A DNA stretch of 64,000 bases. It comes from Novosphingobium fuchskuhlense. GTDB lineage: Bacteria; Pseudomonadota; Alphaproteobacteria; Sphingomonadales; Sphingomonadaceae. Below are positions 45,360 to 53,260 of the stretch, piece after piece. The stretch spans positions 1,719,090-1,783,089 of the forward strand of contig NZ_KQ954244.1 in the NCBI RefSeq assembly GCF_001519075.1, read 5' to 3'. Below the pieces are notes generated by a model that had not been told where the DNA came from, did no database searches, and was given only the letters and a program-made list of their open reading frames with translations. Both the position numbers and the translations under genes were made by a program. Each line of letters begins with the position of its first letter. The stretch's first letter is position 1.

Positions 45360-46066
45360 TGCAAAACCGTATCTTCGCGGCCTTCGTCGCCGCCCTCGCG
45401 CTGGGCACGGCGCCCAATGCCATGGCCCAGGCGGCTGCCGCCCCGGCACAGAGCACGCCAGGCGGCATCGTCGCCCCCGGCATCGCCTATGCCAACGCGC
45501 AGGCGGTTGTCGGTGCCTCGGCGGCTTACAAGACCGCGATGGCCCAGCTGCCCACCACCTACAAGGCGCAGATCGACGCGGCGAACACCCGCCGCAACCA
45601 GATCGCCGCGCAGCTCAAGCCGCTCTACGACAAGTTCGAGGCGGACCAGAAGGCGCCCAAGCCCGACACCAATGCGCTGCGCACCCAGGCCGCCCAGATC
45701 CAGCAGATCGAGCAGTCCGGCGAGCGCGAGATGCAGCAGCTGGCCGAGCCGCTCAACATCGCGCAGCAGTACATCATCGAGCAGATCAGCGACAAGCTGA
45801 CCGCCGCCACCCAGGCCGCGATGACAAAGCGCAAGATCACGCTCGTGCTCGATTCGCAGAGCGTGCTGAAGGCGGACGCGGTCTACAATCTCAATCAGGA
45901 CATCCTGAACGAGCTCAACGCCCTGATCCCGAGCGCGCAGCTCGTGCCGCCCGCCGGCTGGATGCCGCGCGCACAGCGTGAAGCCGCTGCCCAGCAGGCT
46001 GCCGCCCAGGCCGCTGCCGCCCCGGCCGCCCCCGCACCCGCGGGCAAGCAGCCCGAAGGCCGCTGA
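45359..46066 (+). CDS. skp: OmpH/Skp-family periplasmic chaperone
   Basis: A 235-residue periplasmic holdase for unfolded outer-membrane proteins. Signal peptide MQNRIFAAFVAALALGTAPNAMA, then the OmpH opening IAYANAQAVVGASAAYKTA, long coiled helices rich in Gln and Lys (about residues 60-160), and ITLVLDSQSVLKADAVYNLN. The C-terminal 45 residues are Ala/Pro/Gln-rich and extend beyond typical Skp. ATG overlaps the bamA stop, so it is produced with its partner. fabZ follows after 12 nt, without lpxD in between. Confidence 0.93.
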   Translation: MQNRIFAAFVAALALGTAPNAMAQAAAAPAQSTPGGIVAPGIAYANAQAVVGASAAYKTAMAQLPTTYKAQIDAANTRRNQIAAQLKPLYDKFEADQKAPKPDTNALRTQAAQIQQIEQSGEREMQQLAEPLNIAQQYIIEQISDKLTAATQAAMTKRKITLVLDSQSVLKADAVYNLNQDILNELNALIPSAQLVPPAGWMPRAQREAAAQQAAAQAAAAPAAPAPAGKQPEGR

Positions 46067-46078
46067 GGCCCTGACGGA

Positions 46079-46567
46079 ATGAGCGAGGATATTGCCGAAA
46101 CCGGTGCAGCGGCTCCCGTCGCTGCACCGCTCAGTCTGGACATCCGGGGGGTGATGGCGGCGCTTCCGCACCGCTATCCCCTTCTGCTCGTTGACCGCGT
46201 GGCCGAACTGGTGGTGGGGGAACGCATCCACGCCATCAAGGCGGTTTCGATGAACGAGCAGTTCTTCCAGGGCCACTTCCCCGGTCGACCGATCATGCCG
46301 GGCGTGCTCCAGATCGAAGCGCTGGCGCAGGCTGCCGGCGTCCTCGCGGTGGAATCGCTCGGCCTCGCCGGTACGGGCAAGCTCGTCTACTTCATGGCGA
46401 TCGAGGAAGCGAAGTTCCGCACACCGGTGGAGCCGGGCTGCCTGCTCGATCTCCATGTCGAATTCACCCAGAAGCGCGCGCGCGTCTGCAAGTTTGCGGG
46501 CAAGGCCATGCTGGGGGACAAGATCGCGACCGAAGTCAGCTTCACCGCGATGATCGCGGACTCCTGA
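46079..46567 (+). CDS. fabZ: 3-hydroxyacyl-ACP dehydratase FabZ
   Basis: A 162-residue dehydratase of type II fatty acid synthesis. [20 protein letters not shown] holds the catalytic His near residue 32; [20 protein letters not shown] holds the second catalytic motif (Glu in [11 protein letters not shown]). It has a longer Ala-rich N-terminus than Escherichia coli FabZ. It is usually followed by lpxA and lpxB; here a hairpin and rpmE follow instead. Confidence 0.96.
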   Translation: MSEDIAETGAAAPVAAPLSLDIRGVMAALPHRYPLLLVDRVAELVVGERIHAIKAVSMNEQFFQGHFPGRPIMPGVLQIEALAQAAGVLAVESLGLAGTGKLVYFMAIEEAKFRTPVEPGCLLDLHVEFTQKRARVCKFAGKAMLGDKIATEVSFTAMIADS

Positions 46568-46610
46568 TCGGTGTGCCTTGGGCATCCGCCCAGGGCTTGC
46601 GGCACCGGCC

Positions 46611-46634
46611 CGCTCCCGACCGAGGTCGGGAGCG
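46611..46634 (+). terminator. Hairpin after fabZ
   Basis: CGCTCCCGAC (46611-46620), loop CGAG, GTCGGGAGCG (46625-46634): a perfect 10-bp stem 43 nt past the fabZ stop. No T-run follows. It probably marks the end of the rpsB-fabZ envelope run. Confidence 0.6.
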
Positions 46635-46745
46635 CTCGAAACAAAGACTCATCTCGACAATTCCGCCTGCTTCGTTTAACGGCGCGCCTTTCCGAGATCC
46701 CCTGAAGCCGGTCGGAACCGGCTTCGCCTTGTGGAGCCAAGACCC

Positions 46746-46970
46746 ATGAAAGCCAATACCCACCCCGACTACCACATGATCAAGGTGCAGATGACCGACG
46801 GCACCGTGTTCGAGACCCGTTCGACCTGGGGCAAGGAAGGCGACACCATGGCGCTCGAAATCGATCCCCTTTCGCACCCGGCGTGGACCGGCGGCACCCG
46901 TCAGCTCGATCAGGGCGGTCGCGTTGCGCAGTTCAACAAGCGCTTTGGCGGCCTCACGCTCAAGAAGTGA
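46746..46970 (+). CDS. rpmE: 50S ribosomal protein L31
   Basis: A 74-residue protein beginning [19 protein letters not shown]. It lacks the four-Cys zinc ligand set of the C+ form, as is usual for the alphaproteobacterial L31. The motif [20 protein letters not shown] and the ending FGGLTLKK are typical. ATG 46746 is chosen over an in-frame start five codons upstream. Monocistronic, with a strong terminator downstream. Confidence 0.95.
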   Translation: MKANTHPDYHMIKVQMTDGTVFETRSTWGKEGDTMALEIDPLSHPAWTGGTRQLDQGGRVAQFNKRFGGLTLKK

Positions 46971-47008
46971 GCGTGGTCTGGACGTGAGCGCCAGGTTCGA
47001 TCCAGTGC

Positions 47009-47036
47009 AAAAAGGGCGGCTTCGGTCGCCCTTTTT
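47009..47036 (+). terminator. Rho-independent terminator after rpmE
   Basis: AAAAAGGGCGGC, a TTCG tetraloop and GTCGCCCTTTTT make a 12-bp stem (one G-T) ending in five T. A textbook bidirectional terminator. Confidence 0.93.
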
Positions 47037-47095
47037 CGTGAAACAAGGCGGATCGGGCCCTTGCCTTGGCGGCACGGCCGGTTGAAAGAGCGCGT

Positions 47096-47536
47096 ATGGC
47101 GGTCCTGACCAACGCATTAGACAAGCTGTTAGGCTACCAGATGCGCCGCGCAACCGCGGTGCTAATGACGGATTTCGTCCGCACGCTTTCTGATTTCGAC
47201 ATGCGCCCCGCAGAAGTGACCACACTGCTGGTCATTGCCGAGAACCCGGATTGCTCGCAAAGCGAAGTGGGCGAGGCGCTTGCGATCAAGCGCGCCAACA
47301 TGGTGCCGATCATTGCTCGCCTCATCGAGCGCGGCCTGGTCGCGCGTACGCGCGTCGATGGGCGCAGCCTTGCCCTGCGCGTCACGGACAAGGGCGCGGA
47401 CCTCGCGGCCGAGGCCTGGCGGCGCATCGGCGTCCACGAGGCGCGCTTCCGGGACCGCTTGGCCGCGGCGGACCTCGAGACAGTGCTGACGGTTCTGCCG
47501 ACACTGCGTTCAGCGGCGCAGGAAAGCGACGAATAG
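47096..47536 (+). CDS. MarR-family transcriptional regulator
   Basis: A 146-residue winged-helix DNA-binding protein. The N-terminal dimerisation helix precedes the MarR core: MRPAEVTTLLVIAENPDCSQ, then SEVGEALAIKRANMVPIIAR (recognition helix) and LIERGLVARTRVDGRSLALR (wing with the DGR motif). It probably represses a nearby or its own promoter in response to a small ligand; no target gene is evident. ATG 47096 is preferred over a start ten codons upstream. Confidence 0.9.
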   Translation: MAVLTNALDKLLGYQMRRATAVLMTDFVRTLSDFDMRPAEVTTLLVIAENPDCSQSEVGEALAIKRANMVPIIARLIERGLVARTRVDGRSLALRVTDKGADLAAEAWRRIGVHEARFRDRLAAADLETVLTVLPTLRSAAQESDE

Positions 47537-47909
47537 CGCTTCTTCTTCGGCAACAGCCGGTAACACGGCAATCGCCATTACCCCACGGTCTCGTGACCCG
47601 GATGCACTCTACGGGCAAATGCGCGCTATCTGGGATGGTCCTCGTTCGCGGCGCGCGTGGGATCCCTGTCCGCCGTGGGCACCCGCGAGGGGGCGCGATC
47701 CAGCAATCCAGAACGCAGCGCCTGGTCGGCACTGGATTGCTTCGCTAGGCTCGCGCGTGACGAAGGCAAACAGGACGCAGCCGGCGCGTGACATTCCGGC
47801 GATGCAGCCGCATGGTCAGCCTCTTGCAAGATTCCGCTTCCCATTTCGCGCTCATTCTGCAAAAGCGCGCCTCCGCAGTGCCGATGCGTCGGCGCAGCGT
47901 CGATCTGTG
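47537..47909. other. Gene-free region before tRNA-His
   Basis: About 370 nt with no credible gene. GCAATCCAG (47703-47711) and CTGGATTGC (47732-47740) form a perfect 9-bp inverted repeat around a 20-nt loop, followed by TTCGCTAGGCTCGC. This resembles the ATTGCTTCGC-type dispersed repeats seen in intergenic DNA of alphaproteobacteria, but copy number cannot be judged from one window. Confidence 0.45.
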
Positions 47910-47986
47910 GCGATCGTAGCTCAGTTGGTTAGAGCGCCGGTTTGTGGTACCGGAGGTCGTGGGTTCGAACCCCATCGATCGCCCCA
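47910..47986 (+). tRNA. tRNA-His (anticodon GTG)
   Basis: Acceptor GCGATCG (47910-47916) pairs with CGATCGC (47976-47982), then C73 and an encoded CCA. G at 47909 is the extra G-1 that pairs with C73, the tRNA-His hallmark. Anticodon GTG at 47944-47946 and T-arm GTGGGTTCGAACCCCAT. It lies 148 nt upstream of ccmC. Confidence 0.97.
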
Positions 47987-48134
47987 TTTTCTCCCCTCCT
48001 GAAACATGCGGGCGCACCTGCACCAAGGTCTACGCCTGCTAACCCCTTGCCCCGCTTGCTGGCAGGTGGCAGAGAAGATGCCAGTGCGGACAGTATCGAC
48101 TGTATCGCCAAGTTACGGACGTACCTGCCCGCTC

Positions 48135-48863
48135 ATGCACGGCTTTGCCAATCCTGCCCGGTTCCTGCGCATGGCGCGCTGGTTGATGCCGCTTATGTTG
48201 ATCCCGGGACTTGTCCTCGCTTTCGGCGCGCTCGCCTGGGGCCTGTTCATGGTGCCGCCAGACCGGCTGATGGGCCAGACGGTGCGCATCCTTTTCATCC
48301 ATGTGCCTTCGGCGTGGCTCGGCATGGCCGGCTGGTCGACAATCGCGATCGCGAGCCTGACGGAACTGGTCTGGCGCCATCCACTGGCCGGCATCGCGGC
48401 ACGGGCGGCGGCGGTACCGGGCGCGGCTTTCACCGCGATCTGTCTCGCCACGGGCTCGATCTGGGCGCGGCCGACCTGGGGCACCTGGTGGGTGTGGGAT
48501 GGCCGGCTCACCAGCTTCCTCATCCTCCTCTTCCTCTATTTCGGCTACATCGCGCTCGCCGGTGCCGCGCAGCGCGATGCGGCGGCGGGCGAGGGGGCAA
48601 GCCGGGTGACGGCGATCTTCGGCCTCGTCGGCGCGGTCAATATCCCGATCATCAACCGTTCGGTGGTGTGGTGGAACAGCCTGCACCAGCCGCCGTCGAT
48701 CACCGCCGGCAAGTCGTCCATCGACGCGGCCTTCCTCTATCCGTTGCTGATCGCGGCGCTGGGGTTCACCCTCATCTTCGGCGGACTGGTGCTGGCGCGC
48801 ATGCGCATGCTGCTCGCCGATATCCAGACCGAGGCGCGCCTGCGCCGCAAGGCGATGGCATAA
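48135..48863 (+). CDS. ccmC: Heme exporter subunit CcmC
   Basis: A 242-residue inner-membrane protein with six transmembrane helices that loads heme onto CcmE. The tryptophan-rich heme-handling motif WGTWWVWDGRLTSFLILLFL lies in the middle, and two conserved His are present (FIHVPSAW near residue 55; LHQPPSI near 180). ATG 48135 is the first start giving a family-like N-terminus. It opens the ccm run. ccmA and ccmB, normally just upstream, are not in the window. Confidence 0.95.
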   Translation: MHGFANPARFLRMARWLMPLMLIPGLVLAFGALAWGLFMVPPDRLMGQTVRILFIHVPSAWLGMAGWSTIAIASLTELVWRHPLAGIAARAAAVPGAAFTAICLATGSIWARPTWGTWWVWDGRLTSFLILLFLYFGYIALAGAAQRDAAAGEGASRVTAIFGLVGAVNIPIINRSVVWWNSLHQPPSITAGKSSIDAAFLYPLLIAALGFTLIFGGLVLARMRMLLADIQTEARLRRKAMA

Positions 48864-48873
48864 GCGGCACACG

Positions 48874-49029
48874 ATGCACGAGAGACTCGATCAGTGGCAG
48901 TTCGTGATGGCGGCGCTCGCCATCGGTGTGATCGGCACGCTGGTGCTGGTCGGCTGGACCCTCTGGGCCATGAAGCGCGCGGAAGCGCGAAGGGACGCCT
49001 CTCGCAATTCCGGGCAACGCGGTACATGA
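48874..49029 (+). CDS. ccmD: Heme exporter protein CcmD
   Basis: A 51-residue single-pass membrane protein. It begins MHERLDQWQFVMAALAIGVI, has one transmembrane helix, then a basic tail (MKRAEARRDASRNSGQRGT). CcmD is required for release of holo-CcmE from the CcmABC complex. It sits 10 nt after ccmC and its stop overlaps the ccmE ATG. Confidence 0.85.
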   Translation: MHERLDQWQFVMAALAIGVIGTLVLVGWTLWAMKRAEARRDASRNSGQRGT

Positions 49030-49481
49030 ACACGATGATAAAGCCCAAGCATCAGCGCCTCGTGCTGATTGTCGTCGCGCTCGTCGCGCTGATCGGCGCG
49101 GGGCTGCTTGCGGCCTATGCGCTGAAGAATCAGGCGGCCTATTTCTACCTGCCGAGCGAACTCGCCGCCAAGCCGCCCGAACAAGGGCGCGCCGTGCGCC
49201 TCGGCGGCATGGTCGAAAAGGGCTCGATCCGGACCCGGCCGGACGGCGTGACGATCGATTTCATCGTCAGGGACGACAAGGCCCGCGTGCCTGTCCGCTT
49301 CTCCGGCATCACCCCCGATCTCTTCGTCGAAGGCTCCGGCGTCGTGGCCGAAGGGCGCCTGGAAGGCCCCACCTTCGTGGCCGACAATCTCCTCGCCAAG
49401 CATGACGAGAAGTATGTCCCGCGTGAAATGAAGAACATGAGCACGGCCGAAGCCAAGGCCGTGATCGCGGAGACGAAATGA
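49026..49481 (+). CDS. ccmE: Periplasmic heme chaperone CcmE
   Basis: A 151-residue membrane-anchored heme chaperone. An N-terminal helix (RLVLIVVALVALIGAGLLAA) precedes the OB-fold domain (GGMVEKGSIRTRPDGVTIDF, VRFSGITPDLFVEGSGVVAE). The heme-binding His lies in NLLAKHDEKYVP, near residue 125. It takes heme from CcmC and passes it to CcmF. Overlaps both ccmD and ccmF. Confidence 0.96.
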   Translation: MNTMIKPKHQRLVLIVVALVALIGAGLLAAYALKNQAAYFYLPSELAAKPPEQGRAVRLGGMVEKGSIRTRPDGVTIDFIVRDDKARVPVRFSGITPDLFVEGSGVVAEGRLEGPTFVADNLLAKHDEKYVPREMKNMSTAEAKAVIAETK

Positions 49482-51427
49482 TCGCCGAACTTGGTCTTGC
49501 GGTTCTGTGGATGGCGGCGGCGCTCGCTGTCCTGCAGCTTGTGGCCGGCGCGCTGGCACTGCGCCCGGCCACCGCGCATCTGGCCGGCGTCGTCCGCCCT
49601 GTCGCGATCCTGCAGGGCGTGCTGGTCGCCTGCGCCTTTGCCGCGCTGGTCTCGCTGTTTCTGACGACTGACCTCTCGGTCAAGCTCGTCGCGGAAAACA
49701 GCCACTCTGCCAAGCCTTTCATCTTCAAGCTCGCCGGCACCTGGGGCAACCACGAAGGCTCGATGCTGATGTGGGTGACGATCATGAGCCTTGCCGGCGG
49801 CTTCGTCGCGCTCATCGAAAAGCGCCTGCGCGAGGAAACGCTGATCGCCACGCTCGCCGGGCAGGCCTTCGTCAGCCTCGGCTTCTATGCCTTCCTCCTG
49901 CTCGCCTCGAACCCGTTCACGCGCCTGCCCGAACCGGCCCCCGAAGGCGCCGGGCTCAATCCGCTGCTGCAGGATATCGGCCTCGCGTTCCACCCGCCCA
50001 CGCTCTACGTCGGCTATGTCGGGCTCTCGATCGCGTTCAGCTTTGCGGTTGGCGCGCTCGTCACCCGCGATGTCGGCCCGGCCTTCGCGCGCGCGATGCG
50101 CCCCTGGGTGCTGGGGGCGTGGATTTTCCTCACGCTCGGCATCACCGCCGGGTCCTACTGGGCCTATTACACGCTTGGCTGGGGCGGCTGGTGGTTCTGG
50201 GATCCGGTCGAGAACGCCTCGCTGATGCCGTGGCTGGCCGCCACCGCTCTGCTCCATTCGTGCAGCGTGCTCGCGGCGCGCAATGCGCTGCGCACCTGGA
50301 CGGTCATGCTCGGCGTGGTCGCGTTCTCGATGTCGATGGTCGGCACCTTCCTCGTGCGCTCGGGCATCCTCACCTCGGTTCACGCCTTCGCGGTCGATCC
50401 CACCCGCGGCACGTTCATCCTGGCCTTGCTGGCGATCTACATCGGCGGCGCGCTGCTGCTCTTCGGCCTGCGCGCAAACACCGTGACCGAAGGCGCGCGC
50501 TTTGCCGTGCTCAGCCGCGAATCCGCGCTCGTGTTCAACAACGTGATGCTCTGCGGCATTCTCGGCATCGTCCTCGTCGGCACGCTCTATCCGCTGCTGA
50601 CGGAAGCGATGGGCGTAAAGGTCTCGGTCGGCCCGCCCTATTTCAACCCCGTCTCGGCGGTCTTCGCGATTCCCATGATGCTCGTCATGGCGGTCGGCCC
50701 GGTGCTGCGCTGGCGCGAGGACAAGGGCGGGCGGATCACCTGGCAGGTCGCGGTTCCCGCGCTGGTTTCGGCGGCGGCGCTGCTCGCGGTCGAACTGCTG
50801 TTCGCGCCGATCAATCTGCTCCCCGCGCTGGGCCTGGCCATCGCGCCGGGCCTTGCGGTCGCCTCGGTCCAGCCGCTTGTCGGCCGCAATCTGCGCCGCA
50901 CCCCGCTGCCGATCTACGGCATGGTCCTCGGCCACCTCGGTATCGCCGTCGCCCTGTTCGGCATGGCGAGCGAGGGTGCCTTCTCCACCGAGCGCCTCGC
51001 CGCGATGAACCCGGGCGACAGCCAGCAGGTCGGTCCGTTCAAGGTGACGCTGCAGGATATCGGCCCCGTCGCCGGCCCCAACTGGACCGCGCTCGAGGCG
51101 ACGGTTTCCGCGAGCTATGCTGGTGGCGCGGGCACCGTGCTCCACCCGCAGGCGCGCACCTTCGCCAATCCGCCCGGCAACCGTACCGAAAGCGCGCTGC
51201 TGACCCGCTGGAACGGCCAGCTCTACGCGGTGCTCGGCGAAGAGGGTGAGGACGGCCGCTGGCAGATGCGCTTCTGGTGGAAGCCGTTCGTGCCGATGAT
51301 CTGGTATGGCGGCGCGCTCGTCGCGCTGGGCGGCCTCCTTGCGCTGCTCGGCCGCGTTGCGCGCGATGTGCGGCGGCTGGTGGCGATCGACAAGATCGCC
51401 TTCCGCCGCGAAAGGCAGGGCCGATGA
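49478..51427 (+). CDS. ccmF: Cytochrome c heme lyase subunit CcmF
   Basis: A 649-residue polytopic membrane protein catalysing heme attachment to apocytochrome c with CcmH and CcmI. The WWD-type domain is GWGGWWFWDPVENASLMPW near residue 232. Conserved His and helix patterns include WGNHEGSMLMWV near 88 and FHPPTLYVGYVG near 172. Full length for the family. Overlaps ccmE and ccmG by 4 nt each. Confidence 0.97.
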   Translation: MIAELGLAVLWMAAALAVLQLVAGALALRPATAHLAGVVRPVAILQGVLVACAFAALVSLFLTTDLSVKLVAENSHSAKPFIFKLAGTWGNHEGSMLMWVTIMSLAGGFVALIEKRLREETLIATLAGQAFVSLGFYAFLLLASNPFTRLPEPAPEGAGLNPLLQDIGLAFHPPTLYVGYVGLSIAFSFAVGALVTRDVGPAFARAMRPWVLGAWIFLTLGITAGSYWAYYTLGWGGWWFWDPVENASLMPWLAATALLHSCSVLAARNALRTWTVMLGVVAFSMSMVGTFLVRSGILTSVHAFAVDPTRGTFILALLAIYIGGALLLFGLRANTVTEGARFAVLSRESALVFNNVMLCGILGIVLVGTLYPLLTEAMGVKVSVGPPYFNPVSAVFAIPMMLVMAVGPVLRWREDKGGRITWQVAVPALVSAAALLAVELLFAPINLLPALGLAIAPGLAVASVQPLVGRNLRRTPLPIYGMVLGHLGIAVALFGMASEGAFSTERLAAMNPGDSQQVGPFKVTLQDIGPVAGPNWTALEATVSASYAGGAGTVLHPQARTFANPPGNRTESALLTRWNGQLYAVLGEEGEDGRWQMRFWWKPFVPMIWYGGALVALGGLLALLGRVARDVRRLVAIDKIAFRRERQGR

Positions 51428-51996
51428 GCGAAGCATCCGCCCCCACCAGCAAACGCCCCGGCCTTGCCGTCTGGCTCCCGCTCGGCCTGTTCGCCGGCTT
51501 CCTCGCGCTGGTCTTCGTCGGCCTCTACTGGCCGGCGGACCGTGAAGTTTCGAGCGCCTTCATCGGCAAGCCGCTCCCCGCGTTCGATCTGCCCCCCGCC
51601 ACCGACGAGCGCCCCGGCCTTGCCACCAAGGTGTTCGAGCAAGGCGGCAAGCCGCGCCTACTCAACGTCTTCGCCAGCTGGTGCGTTCCCTGCGCCGTGG
51701 AATCGCCACAGTTGGCCGTGCTGGCCAAGCAGGGTGTCGAGATCGACGGCGTCGCCATCCGCGACCGCAAGGAAGACGTCGCCCGCTTCCTCGGCCAATA
51801 CGGCAATCCCTTCGCGCGGATCGGCAAGGATGATTTGAGCCAGGTCCAGCTCGCCATCGGTTCCTCCGGTGTGCCCGAGACCTTCGTGGTCGATGGCAAG
51901 GGGATCATCCGCTATCAGCACATCGGCGATATCCGGCCCGAAGACGTGCCGCTGATCCTGCGCAAGCTGGCGGAAGCCGCAGGGGGGGGCGAGTGA
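51424..51996 (+). CDS. ccmG: Thiol:disulfide interchange protein CcmG/DsbE
   Basis: A 190-residue membrane-anchored thioredoxin-like protein that keeps apocytochrome c CXXCH thiols reduced. One N-terminal helix (WLPLGLFAGFLALVFVGLYW), then the CXXC active site in FASWCVPCAVESPQL near residue 83, and GVPETFVVDGKGIIRYQHIG with the cis-Pro region. ATG overlaps the ccmF stop. Confidence 0.96.
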   Translation: MSEASAPTSKRPGLAVWLPLGLFAGFLALVFVGLYWPADREVSSAFIGKPLPAFDLPPATDERPGLATKVFEQGGKPRLLNVFASWCVPCAVESPQLAVLAKQGVEIDGVAIRDRKEDVARFLGQYGNPFARIGKDDLSQVQLAIGSSGVPETFVVDGKGIIRYQHIGDIRPEDVPLILRKLAEAAGGGE

Positions 51997-52412
51997 TGCG
52001 CGGCCTGCTTCTCGCGCTCCTGGCACTTTTCGCGCTGACCCAGCCGCTCGCCGCGCAGGACATGCTCCCGCCCGCGCCCTATGCCTACAAGCAACTGGCC
52101 GATCCCCGGCAGGAAGCCAAGGCGCAGGCGCTGATGGAAACGCTGCGCTGCCTCAAGTGCCAGAGCCAGTCGATCGCCGATTCCGATGCGCCGATGGCGG
52201 GCGACATGCGCCACCAGGTGCGCACCCGCATTGCTGCCGGAGAGGATCCCGAAGCGATCCGCCAGTGGCTTATCGAGCGCTATGGCGATTACGTCAGCTA
52301 CACGCCGCAAGTGAAGCCGATCACCTGGCCGCTGTTTGCCGCGCCGCTCCTGTTCCTCGCGCTGGCGGCGTTCCTGCTACGCGGACGCTTCCGCCGGAGT
52401 AAGGGCGCATGA
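51996..52412 (+). CDS. ccmH: Cytochrome c maturation protein CcmH
   Basis: A 138-residue membrane-bound oxidoreductase with signal peptide RGLLLALLALFALTQPLAAQ and the CXXC motif LRCLKCQSQSIADSDAPMA near residue 52. A single C-terminal transmembrane helix (WPLFAAPLLFLALAAFLL) follows. The length matches the short CcmH/CcmL form with a separate CcmI, which follows directly. ATG 51996 overlaps the ccmG stop; GTG one codon upstream is also possible. Confidence 0.95.
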   Translation: MRGLLLALLALFALTQPLAAQDMLPPAPYAYKQLADPRQEAKAQALMETLRCLKCQSQSIADSDAPMAGDMRHQVRTRIAAGEDPEAIRQWLIERYGDYVSYTPQVKPITWPLFAAPLLFLALAAFLLRGRFRRSKGA

Positions 52413-53101
52413 CCTGGGTTCTCATTCTCGTCATCGCGCTGGTCGTGCTCGGTGTCATGGTCTTCCTGCTCAAGCTGCCGCGCACCGGCTGGGAAATCAC
52501 TGCTGCCGCGCTGCTGTTCGGCATTGCGGGCTATGCGCTGCAGGGCCATCCCGGACAGCCCGGCGCCCCGCAGGCACCGGTCGAGAACGCCAGGCTGACG
52601 GATCAGACGCTGCTCAAGGAGCGCCAGCAGATGGGCGCCGGCTTCGGGCAGGGCCAGTCGTGGCTGATCCTCGCCGATGCGCTCACCCGGCAGGGCCAGT
52701 TTGGCGCGGCCTCCGATGTCCTGCGCAAGGCGATTGCGAAGTCACCGCAAGACGCTGACCTGTGGGTCGCGCTTGGCAACGCGCTGGTCGGCCATACCGA
52801 AGGCGTGATCACCCCGGCGGCGCAGTTCGCGTTCCAGAAGGCGGCGAACATCGCACCCGATCACCCCGGCCCGCCGTTCTTCATGGGCCTTGCGCTCGCA
52901 CAAACCGGCCGCCTCGCCGAAGCCCGCGTGCTGTGGGCGCAGCTGCTCGCCCGCTCTCCGGCCGATGCGCCGTATCGCCCAGATCTCCAGTCGCGGCTTC
53001 AGCAGCTCGACTCGATGATCGCTGAACAGGCCCGGATGCAGGGCGGGATGGCAGGCGCACCGGCCGCGCCGCCTCCGGGTGCCAAGCCGGCTCAGCAATA
53101 A
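52409..53101 (+). CDS. ccmI: Cytochrome c biogenesis factor CcmI (TPR protein)
   Basis: A 230-residue apocytochrome c chaperone. Two N-terminal transmembrane segments (MTWVLILVIALVVLGVMVFL; ITAAALLFGIAGYAL) are followed by TPR repeats: GQSWLILADALTRQGQFGAA, DADLWVALGNALVGHTEG and HPGPPFFMGLALAQTGRLAE. The C-terminus is Pro/Ala-rich. It presents apoproteins to the CcmF-CcmH lyase. Last gene of the ccm run. Confidence 0.92.
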   Translation: MTWVLILVIALVVLGVMVFLLKLPRTGWEITAAALLFGIAGYALQGHPGQPGAPQAPVENARLTDQTLLKERQQMGAGFGQGQSWLILADALTRQGQFGAASDVLRKAIAKSPQDADLWVALGNALVGHTEGVITPAAQFAFQKAANIAPDHPGPPFFMGLALAQTGRLAEARVLWAQLLARSPADAPYRPDLQSRLQQLDSMIAEQARMQGGMAGAPAAPPPGAKPAQQ

Positions 53102-53260
53102 TCCTCGAAACCAAGGGTTTATTGCCCTTTTTGGCGCTACTGACACGACTGTGCATCCCATTGCGGGCACCATGGGGCAGTGCTAAAGCGCGCCGCCGTC
53201 CGGGGGCATGTGTGCTATGCCTGCGGTCAGTTTGGGCAAAGCGCCCGGGGACCCGCTGAC

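Noticed and set aside
42498..45449. Minus-strand open frame (983 codons) opposite bamA
   Set aside because: Antisense shadow of the conserved bamA gene; composition is Asp/Glu/Arg-rich without domains.
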